Below, in pieces: positions 54,501-62,314 of a stretch of 64,000 nucleotides of DNA; within the stretch, counting starts at the first letter, position 1; every line of letters begins with the position of its first letter. The notes beneath the pieces are model-generated. The model saw only the letters and a program-made list of their open reading frames with translations. It was not told the origin of the DNA and made no database searches. Source of the DNA: Paenibacillus sp. FSL H7-0331. Its GTDB lineage: Bacteria > Bacillota > Bacilli > Paenibacillales > NBRC-103111. The position numbers were made by a program, and so were the translations under genes. The stretch is taken from positions 186,001 through 250,000 of the forward strand of contig NZ_MRTH01000012.1 in NCBI RefSeq assembly GCF_001956045.1, given 5' to 3'.

Positions 54501-54700
54501 CTATGGCAACAGCCATTGGCGGCCTGCTGCCGATGACGATTATGGGCGGCAACCTGTGGAGACCGATGGGAATAACCATTATCTCAGGCTTGATTTATTC
54601 GACGATACTGACTTTGATTGTCGTACCTTCCTTATTCGTTATTCTGGAAACGTGGCGCGAGAAGCGAGCTATCCGTAAAGGGATCGCTATTCACGAATAG
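51524..54700 (+). CDS. RND-family efflux transporter permease (AcrB/SwrC-like)
   Basis: A 1,058-residue exporter with the usual duplicated 6+6 helix layout and two large extracytoplasmic loops. Helix four has Gly-Ile-Leu-Val-Asp-Asp-Ala-Ile-Val-Val-Asn-Asp-Asn, the proton-relay aspartates, and Gly-Phe-Met-Ala-Leu-Met-Gly-Leu-Val-Ser-Leu-Ala-Gly-Ile-Val-Val-Arg-Asn-Gly marks the second half. It is driven by the proton gradient and likely exports hydrophobic drugs or lipopeptides, as SwrC does for surfactin. No membrane-fusion or outer-membrane partner adjoins it, as usual in Firmicutes. Confidence 0.92.
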   Translation: MITKLLKYRKVTLLFFVVAVLMGIVNVFTLKQRENPEIEITTAIVKTIYPGASPEKVEQFVTRPLEQKIKEMSDISILSSTSMANVSIINVEVKPETDIKRAWDTLRQKVQSADSELPAEANKPEVNDDLGKIAEQILHFVVQQPEQLEPLRPVMEQWKKQLSTLSGVSNVDIIGLPEQEVAVIIDTDKLDTFKLPWGIVAQALTNRHDRVPLGMVDQTTKSFYVNMPGEWKSAEDVANTDILGLPNGNTLKLRDVADVKLRPKKQEVSIVHNGKPALDLVINAEKGADIPSLQKRIDVMVSDLKSKLPEHVELVSLFTQKESLDHLFTDLGQELLTGIIVVIIVCSMGLTFGTSWVVALAIPISITVGFIPIEFLGIDLNQITVVAIVIVLGILVDDAIVVNDNIQRRLQLGDTPEQASLLGSRDVAVSILTATIATAAAFLPLLFLKGNIGSFIRPLPVVISLTLAASMAMSLTVIPIFRQWVGERALRKQQNKQMATRSAKLVKADPESIEADTRSAQDELKLVEEHSPGLLGKPIQRLSTFYSRQIYVFLKRPLLTGVVALLVGTSSFGLLPFLGVQYFPPAEKDEMLIDFKLPTDRIFMETEFTMNKAADWIQHQPGVKFVTAYSGRTAPKFYYSESEHTGTNVGQLFVKIDPKVIHTKEVISSWRQELRQLVPEDIEITPRELEQGPPVGAPIAIRISGDDLDQLRQLSNNIQELLKQIPGTTSVSDDVGGDMNTFEMKADPAKLNLFGVSDKDLTRTLRMATEGLEIVSMQQGEKLIDVTLYAKARSADPIDTMSKLFVPTQKGGTIAVRELGDIRSSSMIKSIHHRNQTRTIIVRSYTQDRLPDAVIKDVKTQLNSQTLPAGYTVEYGGENEERNDAFIAIGKLSIIVLLLIYILMVMQFYSLSIPLLILSTVYLAAGGAVIGLYITNSPIGFMALMGLVSLAGIVVRNGIILIEFIEQARKRGLPLYEAVAEAGRARLRPILLTMATAIGGLLPMTIMGGNLWRPMGITIISGLIYSTILTLIVVPSLFVILETWREKRAIRKGIAIHE

Positions 54701-54820
54701 TTCTTAATTAGGGCCGTAAAACGTGATAAACGGACGATAAAGCCGCATTTCATTTGCTAAGGCTTTGCGTAATCAGGTATACTTAATTTATATAAATTAT
54801 GTATATATGGAGGTACTCTG

Positions 54821-55237
54821 ATGGTTCAAGTGTTCGTTTTTTTACATGTACTTGCGGCTATAATGATGGGGATTTATCTGCTGCTGCCTTTCCTGTCCAT
54901 GCGAATTCAAGCGCTGACAGGCCAGGCACAATTCGGATTTTTGAGCGTATTGTTCGCTGTGAACCGGACAGGTCAGATGGCACTAGTGATTGCGTTATTA
55001 TCCGGAGGCTATCTGGTCAGTAAGGTCGGAAATTCCGTTGCATGGATGATTGTGTCTGTCGTGTTGTTCCTTGCATTGGGTGCGTTAACGGGTGTACTAG
55101 GTGGAGCTATGCGTAAAGCATTGTCAGACCCTTCCGGATCCAAAGTCAAGGATCACCTGGGCAAGATCAAATCGATGAGCGTGATCTGTGGAATCTTGTT
55201 TTTCCTGATCGTCGGCGTTATGAAGTTTCCTTTTTAA
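54821..55237 (+). CDS. Four-helix integral membrane protein, function unknown
   Basis: A 138-residue protein with about four hydrophobic helices (for example Leu-His-Val-Leu-Ala-Ala-Ile-Met-Met-Gly-Ile-Tyr-Leu-Leu near the N-terminus). The His near position 9 and the length recall small DUF2269-type or CopD-like membrane proteins, but the match is not firm. TGGAGGT precedes the ATG. A terminator follows. Confidence 0.7.
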   Translation: MVQVFVFLHVLAAIMMGIYLLLPFLSMRIQALTGQAQFGFLSVLFAVNRTGQMALVIALLSGGYLVSKVGNSVAWMIVSVVLFLALGALTGVLGGAMRKALSDPSGSKVKDHLGKIKSMSVICGILFFLIVGVMKFPF

Positions 55238-55268
55238 AAAAGATGGGTTGTTTACCATACAGCTAGCT

Positions 55269-55300
55269 AAGCCCAAAGGTCTGACGCCTTTGGGCTTTTC
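55269..55300 (+). terminator. Terminator after the four-helix membrane protein gene
   Basis: AAGCCCAAAGG at 55269-55279 pairs perfectly with CCTTTGGGCTT at 55287-55297, followed by TTCT. Confidence 0.9.
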
Positions 55301-55378
55301 TGTCTATTGCGGTGTGAGCAGCTTAATCTTGGTGAGTGATGTGGAATGTGGGAAATGATTACAGATAGGAGGATTATC

Positions 55379-56185
55379 ATGGAGTGGATTATTTTCGGTG
55401 CGCTGCTCGGTATTATTATCATCAAATGGACTAACAGAAGAGAAAGGAAAAGAAAGCTGGCAGAGGAGAAGGAGAGGAAAGCCGAGCCAAGTACACAGGA
55501 GCCGTATCGATGGACACCTTCTGATGTGGAGGCAGCAAAAACAGAAGATAACCAACAGAACGGGATTCAGCTTAATAAGTCAGAAGAGGCTGACCTGAGT
55601 AGACCTATAAATGAAGAAGCGAGCGATAAGCTTCACACGCTGGATGAAGCGGGTCTGGAGCTAGAGCGGTTAAGCGGGCAAAAGCTTCTACCGTATGCGA
55701 CCATAGATTTTGGACGTGACCAATATCCCCACAGTATATCGGTAATTGCACCTGATAAAGCCGTTGCTCTTCAATGGGTCGATGATATACAGCGTCGTCT
55801 CACACCGGGGCTGTTATGCTATGCGGGGACTTCACAATGGTTAGGTGATGATCCGAGGACTGGTACCGAGGTAGTTATCGGGCTTGGGGACACTCAGCTG
55901 GATATCGTACGTCTAGCCCAAACCGATGCATGCAACTATGATCTGGATAATGCAGATTTAATAGCCAAGTTGCAGGAATTGGACAGCCGCTACGGTATTT
56001 CGATTAAAACGGCTTCCACGGATACCGTCGGATTTGTGATTACGGCGCTTCCCGAGGACATGTCACGGCTATGCAGCGATTTATACGCCTTTTGCCCTGA
56101 TCTGATCGACCAGGGTTTGGGTTCAATGGAAGCCTTGGAGGCGTTTTTGTTTGACAACGATTATGTGGAGCTTTGGTGGGACTAA
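55379..56185 (+). CDS. Membrane-anchored protein of unknown function
   Basis: A 268-residue protein not recognised. Residues 1-16 are a single hydrophobic anchor (Trp-Ile-Ile-Phe-Gly-Ala-Leu-Leu-Gly-Ile-Ile-Ile-Ile), followed by a highly basic stretch and a Glu/Lys/Gln-rich linker to about residue 85, then a C-terminal globular domain with a conserved look (Leu-Pro-Tyr-Ala-Thr-Ile-Asp-Phe-Gly-Arg ... Phe-Cys-Pro-Asp-Leu-Ile-Asp-Gln-Gly). The end resembles DUF4253-like domains (acidic, Leu-Trp-Trp-Asp finish), but this is uncertain. AGGAGG lies 6 bases before ATG 55379. Confidence 0.65.
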   Translation: MEWIIFGALLGIIIIKWTNRRERKRKLAEEKERKAEPSTQEPYRWTPSDVEAAKTEDNQQNGIQLNKSEEADLSRPINEEASDKLHTLDEAGLELERLSGQKLLPYATIDFGRDQYPHSISVIAPDKAVALQWVDDIQRRLTPGLLCYAGTSQWLGDDPRTGTEVVIGLGDTQLDIVRLAQTDACNYDLDNADLIAKLQELDSRYGISIKTASTDTVGFVITALPEDMSRLCSDLYAFCPDLIDQGLGSMEALEAFLFDNDYVELWWD

Positions 56186-56202
56186 GAATGATACCGACAG
56201 GT

Positions 56203-56802
56203 TTAGTCCTCCGATAATTCGTCCAATGTTTTTTCCAGACTTGGTGCGAGATTTTGCAGGAAATAGTCCAGCTCAGGCATATTGAGCTCCTGAATCGATT
56301 GTTCGATTTGCTTCTTGGCACTGCCGAATTCCTTGTTGCCAGCGGATAGCTCGGTAACACATTTCAAGTAGGCGTCGAGCAGATCGGCGCCTTTGACATA
56401 TTTTTTCAATTCCGATTGGCTGCTGCTTTTCGTATCAATTAAGGGCTCATATACGTGACGCAGCGTGTCTGGAATCATATCCAGCAATCGCTCGGCTGCG
56501 AGCTGTTCGATTTCGCGGAAATTCGATAATATTTTCGGATTGTGATGCTTAACGGGGGTCGGAATATCGCCGGTAAATACCTCTGTCGCATCATGAAAAA
56601 GCGCCATGCTGACGATTTGGTCAGTGGGAAGCTGACGACCGAATATTTCATTGCCAATCGTGCAAAGCACGTGAGTGAGCAGTGCGACATGAAAGGAATG
56701 CTCGGCTACATTTTCCTTCACGACATTGCGCATCAGACTCCAGCGTTCGATATAACGCAAACGGTACATATAAGCAAAAAAATGACTTTCCATTGATCTC
56801 AT
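56203..56802 (-). CDS. HD-domain phosphohydrolase, YfbR-like 5'-deoxynucleotidase
   Basis: A 199-residue HD-superfamily enzyme. Val-Ala-Glu-His-Ser-Phe-His-Val-Ala and Ala-Leu-Phe-His-Asp-Ala-Thr-Glu-Val-Phe-Thr-Gly-Asp-Ile-Pro-Thr-Pro-Val-Lys match YfbR, which dephosphorylates deoxynucleoside monophosphates. The first half is the most conserved; the C-terminal helices vary. AGGAG lies about 6 bases before the ATG on the minus strand. It ends 17 bp from the previous convergent gene. Confidence 0.87.
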   Translation of the reverse strand: MRSMESHFFAYMYRLRYIERWSLMRNVVKENVAEHSFHVALLTHVLCTIGNEIFGRQLPTDQIVSMALFHDATEVFTGDIPTPVKHHNPKILSNFREIEQLAAERLLDMIPDTLRHVYEPLIDTKSSSQSELKKYVKGADLLDAYLKCVTELSAGNKEFGSAKKQIEQSIQELNMPELDYFLQNLAPSLEKTLDELSED

Positions 56803-56995
56803 CCTATTCTCCTGAAGGCTATATATAGTACGATATTATACACGAATTGTGAACCGATAACAGTATTTGAAGCTGCCAGATTATGATATTATAGAATAGT
56901 ATGTCAGGGAACCAAACCTTGTAGGCCTTTATAAAGTTATTTAAAAAGTCGGCTTTTTGAGTAGGCACTTATAGCAGAGAGGAGATTTTTTATTC

Positions 56996-58531
56996 ATGCA
57001 GCATTTTGAACAAAGTATGTATAAACTGATTTTGGAAACCTCAACGAATCTTCCGGCGGACGTACGTGAGGCCATTCAGGCGGCAAGAGAGCAGGAGGAC
57101 GAGGGAACTCGCTCGGCGCTGTCACTATCGACAATTGCTGACAATATTCACATGGCGGAAACGAACGTATCGCCAATCTGCCAGGATACAGGCATGCCGA
57201 CCTTTATCGTGCACTGTCCGGTGGGCGCCAATCAAATCGTAATGAAAAAACAAATATTGGCAGCAGTCGCACAAGCGACAAAGGACAGCAAGCTGCGTCC
57301 CAATTCCGTTGATTCCTTGACGGGTGCGAACAGTGGAGATAATCTGGGTCCGGGTACGCCTGTGATTCATTTTGAGCAATGGGAGAAGGAAGATGTCGAG
57401 GTCAAGCTGATCCTGAAGGGTGGCGGCTGCGAAAATAAAAATATTCAATACAGCTTGCCTATGGAGCTCGAAGGCTTGGGTAAAGCGGGACGTGACCTGG
57501 ACGGTATCCGTAAATGTGTGATGCATTCGGTTTATCAAGCCCAGGGACAAGGCTGTAGCGCGGGCTTCATCGGTGTGGGAATCGGTGGAGACCGGACAAC
57601 AGGCTATGAATTGGCTAAGCATCAATTGTTTCGCCATGCCGACGATGTAAACCCAAATGAAGAGCTTCGCAAGCTTGAAGAATATGTAATGGAGCATGCT
57701 AACCAGCTCGGCATTGGTACGATGGGCTTTGGCGGTCAAGTTTCGCTGCTTGGCTGTAAGGTCGGCGTCATGAACCGTTTGCCTGCGAGCTTTTTCGTAT
57801 CGGTTGCCTACAATTGCTGGGCATTCCGTCGTCAAGGGGTTCTCTTGGATGCAAGCTCAGGTGAGATTAAGGAATGGGTATACCGCACTGGGGATACACA
57901 GCCCATGACTCCATCTGAGCAGCCAAAGGCAGCTGTGGCATCGGAGCGTCGCGAGGTTGTCCTGCAAACGCCTATCAGTGAAGAGCAGATACGCAGTCTG
58001 CGTGTAGGCGATGTAGTCATTATTAACGGTATTATGCATACCGGACGCGATGCGCTGCACCATCACTTGATGAATCATGATGCACCTGTTGATTTGAATG
58101 GGGCTGCTATATACCATTGTGGACCCGTTATGTCCAAAGATGAAAGTGGCGAATGGCATGTGAGAGCGGCAGGTCCGACCACAAGTATTCGTGAGGAGCC
58201 TTACCAAGGCCATATCATTAAAAAGTTCGGAATTCGTGCTGTTATCGGTAAAGGTGGTATGGGTGCCAAAACGCTTGCAGCTTTGCAGGAGCACGGGGCT
58301 GTGTATCTGAATGCGATTGGTGGAGCCGCACAATATTACGCAGAATGCTTCAAAAAGGTCGAAGGTGTCGACCATATGGAATTCGGTATTCCGGAGGCGA
58401 TGTGGCATTTGCAAACGGAAGGCTTCGCGGCTATTGTTACGATGGATTCACACGGTAACAGCTTACACGCAGAAGTGGAAAAGGATTCGTTTGCCAAGCT
58501 CTCGCAATTTAAAGAGCCTGTGTTTGTATAA
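56996..58531 (+). CDS. Class I (iron-sulfur) fumarate hydratase
   Basis: A 511-residue fused alpha-beta fumarase of the 4Fe-4S type, hydrating fumarate to malate. Ile-Cys-Gln-Asp-Thr-Gly-Met-Pro and Gly-Gly-Gly-Cys-Glu-Asn-Lys-Asn supply cluster cysteines, and Leu-Gly-Cys-Lys-Val-Gly a third. The C-terminal beta part begins about residue 325 (Asp-Val-Val-Ile-Ile-Asn-Gly; His-Thr-Gly-Arg-Asp-Ala-Leu-His). GAGGAG lies 11 bases upstream. It could supply malate to the mdh encoded at 34 kb. Related tartrate dehydratases share this fold. Confidence 0.93.
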   Translation: MQHFEQSMYKLILETSTNLPADVREAIQAAREQEDEGTRSALSLSTIADNIHMAETNVSPICQDTGMPTFIVHCPVGANQIVMKKQILAAVAQATKDSKLRPNSVDSLTGANSGDNLGPGTPVIHFEQWEKEDVEVKLILKGGGCENKNIQYSLPMELEGLGKAGRDLDGIRKCVMHSVYQAQGQGCSAGFIGVGIGGDRTTGYELAKHQLFRHADDVNPNEELRKLEEYVMEHANQLGIGTMGFGGQVSLLGCKVGVMNRLPASFFVSVAYNCWAFRRQGVLLDASSGEIKEWVYRTGDTQPMTPSEQPKAAVASERREVVLQTPISEEQIRSLRVGDVVIINGIMHTGRDALHHHLMNHDAPVDLNGAAIYHCGPVMSKDESGEWHVRAAGPTTSIREEPYQGHIIKKFGIRAVIGKGGMGAKTLAALQEHGAVYLNAIGGAAQYYAECFKKVEGVDHMEFGIPEAMWHLQTEGFAAIVTMDSHGNSLHAEVEKDSFAKLSQFKEPVFV

Positions 58532-58560
58532 GCTTAGTTAAGCTTGCTAGAAATCAGATG

Positions 58561-58598
58561 GGTCCGCGCAGCCTTTGGGTCGTGTGGGCCTTCTTTTT
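58561..58598 (+). terminator. Fumarase terminator
   Basis: GGTCCGCGC at 58561-58569 pairs with GTGTGGGCC at 58582-58590 through several G-T pairs, followed by TTCTTTTTT. Confidence 0.75.
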
Positions 58599-58608
58599 TA
58601 ATCCGCAA

Positions 58609-59220
58609 TTAATTGACATTTTTATTTATTTTAAAAGTATGGTTATTAGGACTATTATTAATAATTTCTAAGAGCTGTTCAGCCATATAGGCAGTGCTGT
58701 ATTTAAATTCCTCGTTTACCCACTCTATAATCATACCGAAAATCGCATGTGCTTGATAACTGGAATACAAATTCGTATTAATTTTGTGGTTAGTCTGATA
58801 ATTTTCAAAGTCTTCCAACGGTAATTTTTTTAATTCATTACAAATTCTATTTTGAAAACCGGGCAATCCATTCGACTTAAGAATTAGCGTATAAATGTTA
58901 GAATAATTGGCTACATGTTCAAAAATCTTGATCACTGAAGTGGTGAGATCATTAACGATAAAAGTATCGGAACTTTTATAAGGTTCCCGATAGGACACGA
59001 TTAAATCAGCTATCACATCATCCATGATCTCTTCCAGTAATTCTTCTTTATACTGATAATGCTTATAAAATGTTCCTCGATTAAGGTCTGCCAGGTCGAC
59101 AATGTCCGTTATTGAGATTTCCTTTAAGTCTTTATTTTGCATTAAGGAGATTAAAGCATCCTTTAAAGCTTTTTTGGATTTTTTAATTCTTCTGTCTGTA
59201 TGAGAAATAGTAGTAGACAT
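58609..59220 (-). CDS. TetR-family transcriptional regulator
   Basis: A 203-residue TetR regulator of the TetR_C_7/DhaS-like shape: helix-turn-helix Ile-Ser-Ile-Thr-Asp-Ile-Val-Asp-Leu-Ala-Asp-Leu-Asn-Arg-Gly-Thr-Phe-Tyr-Lys-His-Tyr near residues 37-57. ATG 59220 follows AAGGA by 8-9 bases on the minus strand. It is divergent from the SDR gene with a perfect 28-bp palindrome between them. Both genes are visibly AT-richer than the flanking fumarase and phoR genes, which suggests recent transfer as a pair. Confidence 0.87.
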   Translation of the reverse strand: MSTTISHTDRRIKKSKKALKDALISLMQNKDLKEISITDIVDLADLNRGTFYKHYQYKEELLEEIMDDVIADLIVSYREPYKSSDTFIVNDLTTSVIKIFEHVANYSNIYTLILKSNGLPGFQNRICNELKKLPLEDFENYQTNHKINTNLYSSYQAHAIFGMIIEWVNEEFKYSTAYMAEQLLEIINNSPNNHTFKINKNVN

Positions 59221-59268
59221 TGTAATCATCCTTTGTTTGTTATGATTCCATTGTTGAACATTTGTGAG

Positions 59269-59296
59269 CCTTAATGTTGATTAATCAACATTAAGG
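59269..59296. promoter_or_regulatory. Perfect 28-bp palindrome between TetR and SDR genes
   Basis: CCTTAATGTTGATT at 59269-59282 is followed immediately by its exact reverse complement at 59283-59296. It is the likely TetR operator, placed just upstream of the SDR promoter and 49 bp from the tetR start, so one site could control both genes. Confidence 0.82.
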
Positions 59297-59310
59297 TAAC
59301 TATTTACTGA

Positions 59311-59340
59311 TTGAATACCTCTTCTTAAATTAATTATACT
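59311..59340 (+). promoter_or_regulatory. Candidate SDR promoter
   Basis: TTGAAT at 59311-59316, an 18-bp spacer and TATACT at 59335-59340 fit a sigma-A promoter directly downstream of the palindrome. Confidence 0.65.
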
Positions 59341-59408
59341 ATAGAGGAAGTTAATTAATAAACATCTGTTCAATATGTATAACAATTCAAATAATTGGGG
59401 GAATTTCA

Positions 59409-60167
59409 ATGAAATTAAAGGATAAGGTTGCTATAGTAACAGGTGCGGCATCAGGTATGGGGAAACAAATTGCTGTACTTTATGCGAAAGAAGGGGCAAA
59501 GGTTGTTGTATCCGATTTAAATCTTGATGGCGCACACGCTACGGTAGCAGAAATACAATCAAATGGTGGCGTGGCTTTGGCTATTAAAACAAATGTAGCT
59601 TTAGAAGAAGATATTCAGCAATTAATCGACACGACAGTTCGTACATATGGTACGGTCGATATCCTTGTTAATAACGCAGGTATTATGGATAACTTTGAAC
59701 CTGCAGCCGATATTGAAGATTCAAATTGGGAACGAATTTTTGCCATTAACACAACAAGTGTCATGCGTTCGACCCGAAAGGTTATACCAATCTTTATCGA
59801 AAAGCAACAAGGTGTTATCATTAATGTTGCTTCTGCCGGCGGGTTATATGGTGCTCGTGCAGGAGCAGCATACACAGCGTCTAAACATGCAGTAGTTGGT
59901 TTTACCAAAAATACAGGCTTTATGTATGCGGAAAAAGGAATTCGTTGTAATGCAATTGCACCGGGTGGGGTTGAAACCAATATTGGCTCTTCGATGACTA
60001 AAATTAATCAATTTGGTGCTTCTCGACAACAATTAGGGATGGCCATTAACCCACGTACTGGCAAGCCCGAAGAAATTGCGAAAGTTGCTCTGTTCCTGGC
60101 TTCTGATGATTCAAGCTTTGTTAATGGTACTGTCATTACAGCTGATGCGGGCTGGAGTGCATATTAA
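59409..60167 (+). CDS. Short-chain dehydrogenase/reductase
   Basis: A 252-residue classical SDR. Cofactor motif Thr-Gly-Ala-Ala-Ser-Gly-Met-Gly at 12-19, Asn-Asn-Ala-Gly near 89, and active-site Tyr-Thr-Ala-Ser-Lys in Ala-Ala-Tyr-Thr-Ala-Ser-Lys with the upstream Ser-Ala-Gly-Gly are intact. It resembles 3-oxoacyl-ACP reductase/glucose dehydrogenase-type members; substrate unknown. A GGGGG stretch precedes the ATG. The Asp after the second strand (Val-Val-Ser-Asp) suggests NAD rather than NADP. Confidence 0.9.
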   Translation: MKLKDKVAIVTGAASGMGKQIAVLYAKEGAKVVVSDLNLDGAHATVAEIQSNGGVALAIKTNVALEEDIQQLIDTTVRTYGTVDILVNNAGIMDNFEPAADIEDSNWERIFAINTTSVMRSTRKVIPIFIEKQQGVIINVASAGGLYGARAGAAYTASKHAVVGFTKNTGFMYAEKGIRCNAIAPGGVETNIGSSMTKINQFGASRQQLGMAINPRTGKPEEIAKVALFLASDDSSFVNGTVITADAGWSAY

Positions 60168-60321
60168 CCCATACACAACGAATAAGTAACGATCAAAAAC
60201 AATGTGCACCTCCTAAATTAGACTGAGAACCCGACTAGGGCTTTTCTGAGCTATTTTCAGGGGTGCTTTTTATTTTGTTGGAACGTTGAGCAAGCTAACG
60301 TACAGGATGGCAAAATTCATC

Positions 60322-60338
60322 TTTACAAATAATTAACT
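60322..60338 (+). promoter_or_regulatory. Pho box upstream of phoR-phoP
   Basis: TTTACA at 60322-60327 and TTAACT at 60333-60338 are 11 bp apart. The 16 bases 60322-60337 are identical to those upstream of ppk (24578-24593). A -10-like TACGAT follows at 60361-60366. Suggests phosphate-starvation autoregulation. Confidence 0.65.
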
Positions 60339-60433
60339 AGTAATTCAAGTGTGAAAAAGATACGATAAGGTGTAATGCAGTCAGTTGATTACTTATCATA
60401 ATGCCTATGTCGATGATGGAGGGACAACCCTAT

Positions 60434-62236
60434 ATGCACAAATTCCGTGCACGATTAACGTTGATTTTTATAGTGTTGATTGGCTCCTCGGTCCTCATTG
60501 CCGGACTATTCATGGCACAGGTCCTCAGGGAATCACATATTGAAGCTTTAAAAACAAATATGCAGCGGGAGCTGCGGATTATTCTTGTAACGATGGACTG
60601 GAACAAGGGCGGTACTGAAGCTGAGCAGCTTGCCTACTATGGAGAACAGGTGAACCGGCTTCGCCAATCCGCAGATGCCCGAGTGACCTATATACGATCA
60701 GATGGCAAGGTATTGGGAGATTCGGATCATAATCCCGAAGATATGGACAATCACTTGCAGCGCAAGGAAATTATAGAGGCGGAGCAAACCGGCGTGGCGG
60801 GCTCCGATATTCGATACAGCACTACGATTCAACGCAATATGCTGTATGTGGTAGTTCCGGTCAAGAACGGCACCCTGACGAAAGGGTATGTGCGCTTGTC
60901 CATGAGCCTTGAGGAGGTTGAGGCTTCAATCCTTCGTGTGTGGTATGTGTTATTGTTTGGTCTGCTTGCTGTGTTTATTATAGCCGCTTTAATCAGCTTT
61001 CGGGTAGCCTGGGGCATTACAAGACCGATTGAGATGATCACAAAGGTTGCACGGCAAATTACGAATATGGATTATAAAGCAAGAGTTAATGTGAAGAAGA
61101 AGGATGAGATCGGACAGCTCGGTCAGGCTCTTAACCGCATGGCGGACAGCTTACAGCTGCAAATGGATCGCATCCAGGAGGATGAGAGCCGGCTGAAGAG
61201 CGTATTGGACAATATGATCAGCGGTGTGATGATGATTGATCGTGACAGCAAGATTGTCTTATTAAATCGTTCAGCTGAAGATATACTCGGCTTCTCCGTG
61301 CAGGAGCTGCTGGGCAAAAAATTCGACGAGGCCAAGCAGCAGTTTGAATTTACGCAGCTGATTCAGGAATGTATTGATCTGCGTGAGCATATCCGTGATG
61401 AGATGATTTTTTACTATCCCTCTGAGCGAATTCTGGAGATTAATCTCAGTCCGATCTCATTAAATGAAAATGAATGGGCCGGTGTACTGATCGTGCTGCA
61501 TGATATTACGGCAGTTCGCCGATTGGAACGGATGAGAAGCGAATTTGTCGCCAATGTATCTCATGAGCTCAAGACTCCTATTGCTGCCGTCAAAGGGTTT
61601 GCAGAAACGCTGCTGGCAGGTGCACTGAACGATAAAGAAACGGCAAAATCATTTTTGCAGATCATATTTGATGAAAGTGAACGATTGAATCGCCTGATCG
61701 GAGATATATTGGAGCTATCCAAAATCGAATCGAAACGCATTCCGCTGCAATTCTCACCTGTCTCGGTTAATACTTTTGTAAGCAATTGTGTCCATGTGAT
61801 GACTTCAGAGGCGAAAAAGAAGTCGATTGAGCTCGAAATGCAGGTAGAGGAAGATCTCTACATTGAAGCGGACGAGGATCGGCTGCGCCAAATTCTGATT
61901 AATTTACTTTCCAACGGAATTAATTATACACCTGAAGGTGGTAAGGTTAAGATCAAGGTCGAGTCGATCTTCCACGGTGCAGAAGGTATGGATAACGAGC
62001 GCATACGAATGACGATTACGGATACAGGTATTGGGATTCCCAAAAAAGATTTGCCGCGCATCTTTGAACGATTTTATCGGGTGGATAAGGCTCGCTCGCG
62101 CAGCTCCGGCGGTACAGGTCTTGGATTGTCGATTGTTAAACATCTGGTTGAGCTGCACAAAGGCTCGATACGTGTTGAAAGCGAAGTCGGGATGGGAACC
62201 AAATTTTTCATTGAGTTGCCTGTAATTCAATATTAG
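60434..62236 (+). CDS. phoR: Sensor histidine kinase, PhoR-like
   Basis: A 600-residue membrane kinase. A first helix at about residues 8-30, an extracytoplasmic sensor of about 130 residues, a second helix near 170-190, HAMP, PAS (Val-Leu-Asp-Asn-Met-Ile-Ser-Gly-Val-Met-Met-Ile), HisKA with phospho-His377 in Val-Ser-His-Glu-Leu-Lys-Thr-Pro, and a HATPase domain (Asn-Leu-Leu-Ser-Asn-Gly...Asp-Thr-Gly-Ile-Gly-Ile-Pro...Gly-Gly-Thr-Gly-Leu-Gly-Leu). The layout matches PhoR/ResE/WalK. The Pho box upstream favours PhoR. ATG 60434 is set by GGAGGGA; an in-frame ATG at 60401 is less likely. WalK-type identity is the main alternative. Confidence 0.85.
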   Translation: MHKFRARLTLIFIVLIGSSVLIAGLFMAQVLRESHIEALKTNMQRELRIILVTMDWNKGGTEAEQLAYYGEQVNRLRQSADARVTYIRSDGKVLGDSDHNPEDMDNHLQRKEIIEAEQTGVAGSDIRYSTTIQRNMLYVVVPVKNGTLTKGYVRLSMSLEEVEASILRVWYVLLFGLLAVFIIAALISFRVAWGITRPIEMITKVARQITNMDYKARVNVKKKDEIGQLGQALNRMADSLQLQMDRIQEDESRLKSVLDNMISGVMMIDRDSKIVLLNRSAEDILGFSVQELLGKKFDEAKQQFEFTQLIQECIDLREHIRDEMIFYYPSERILEINLSPISLNENEWAGVLIVLHDITAVRRLERMRSEFVANVSHELKTPIAAVKGFAETLLAGALNDKETAKSFLQIIFDESERLNRLIGDILELSKIESKRIPLQFSPVSVNTFVSNCVHVMTSEAKKKSIELEMQVEEDLYIEADEDRLRQILINLLSNGINYTPEGGKVKIKVESIFHGAEGMDNERIRMTITDTGIGIPKKDLPRIFERFYRVDKARSRSSGGTGLGLSIVKHLVELHKGSIRVESEVGMGTKFFIELPVIQY

Positions 62237-62314
62237 GGCGGGAAAGCATATTAATGAAGTATGATATTATGCTATGATAAGGTTGATCTATAGAAATGGA
62301 TACGGGGGATTCCC

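Noticed and set aside
57125..57835. A 236-codon minus-strand frame opposite the fumarase gene
   Set aside because: Shadow of the fumarase coding sequence; no ribosome binding site.
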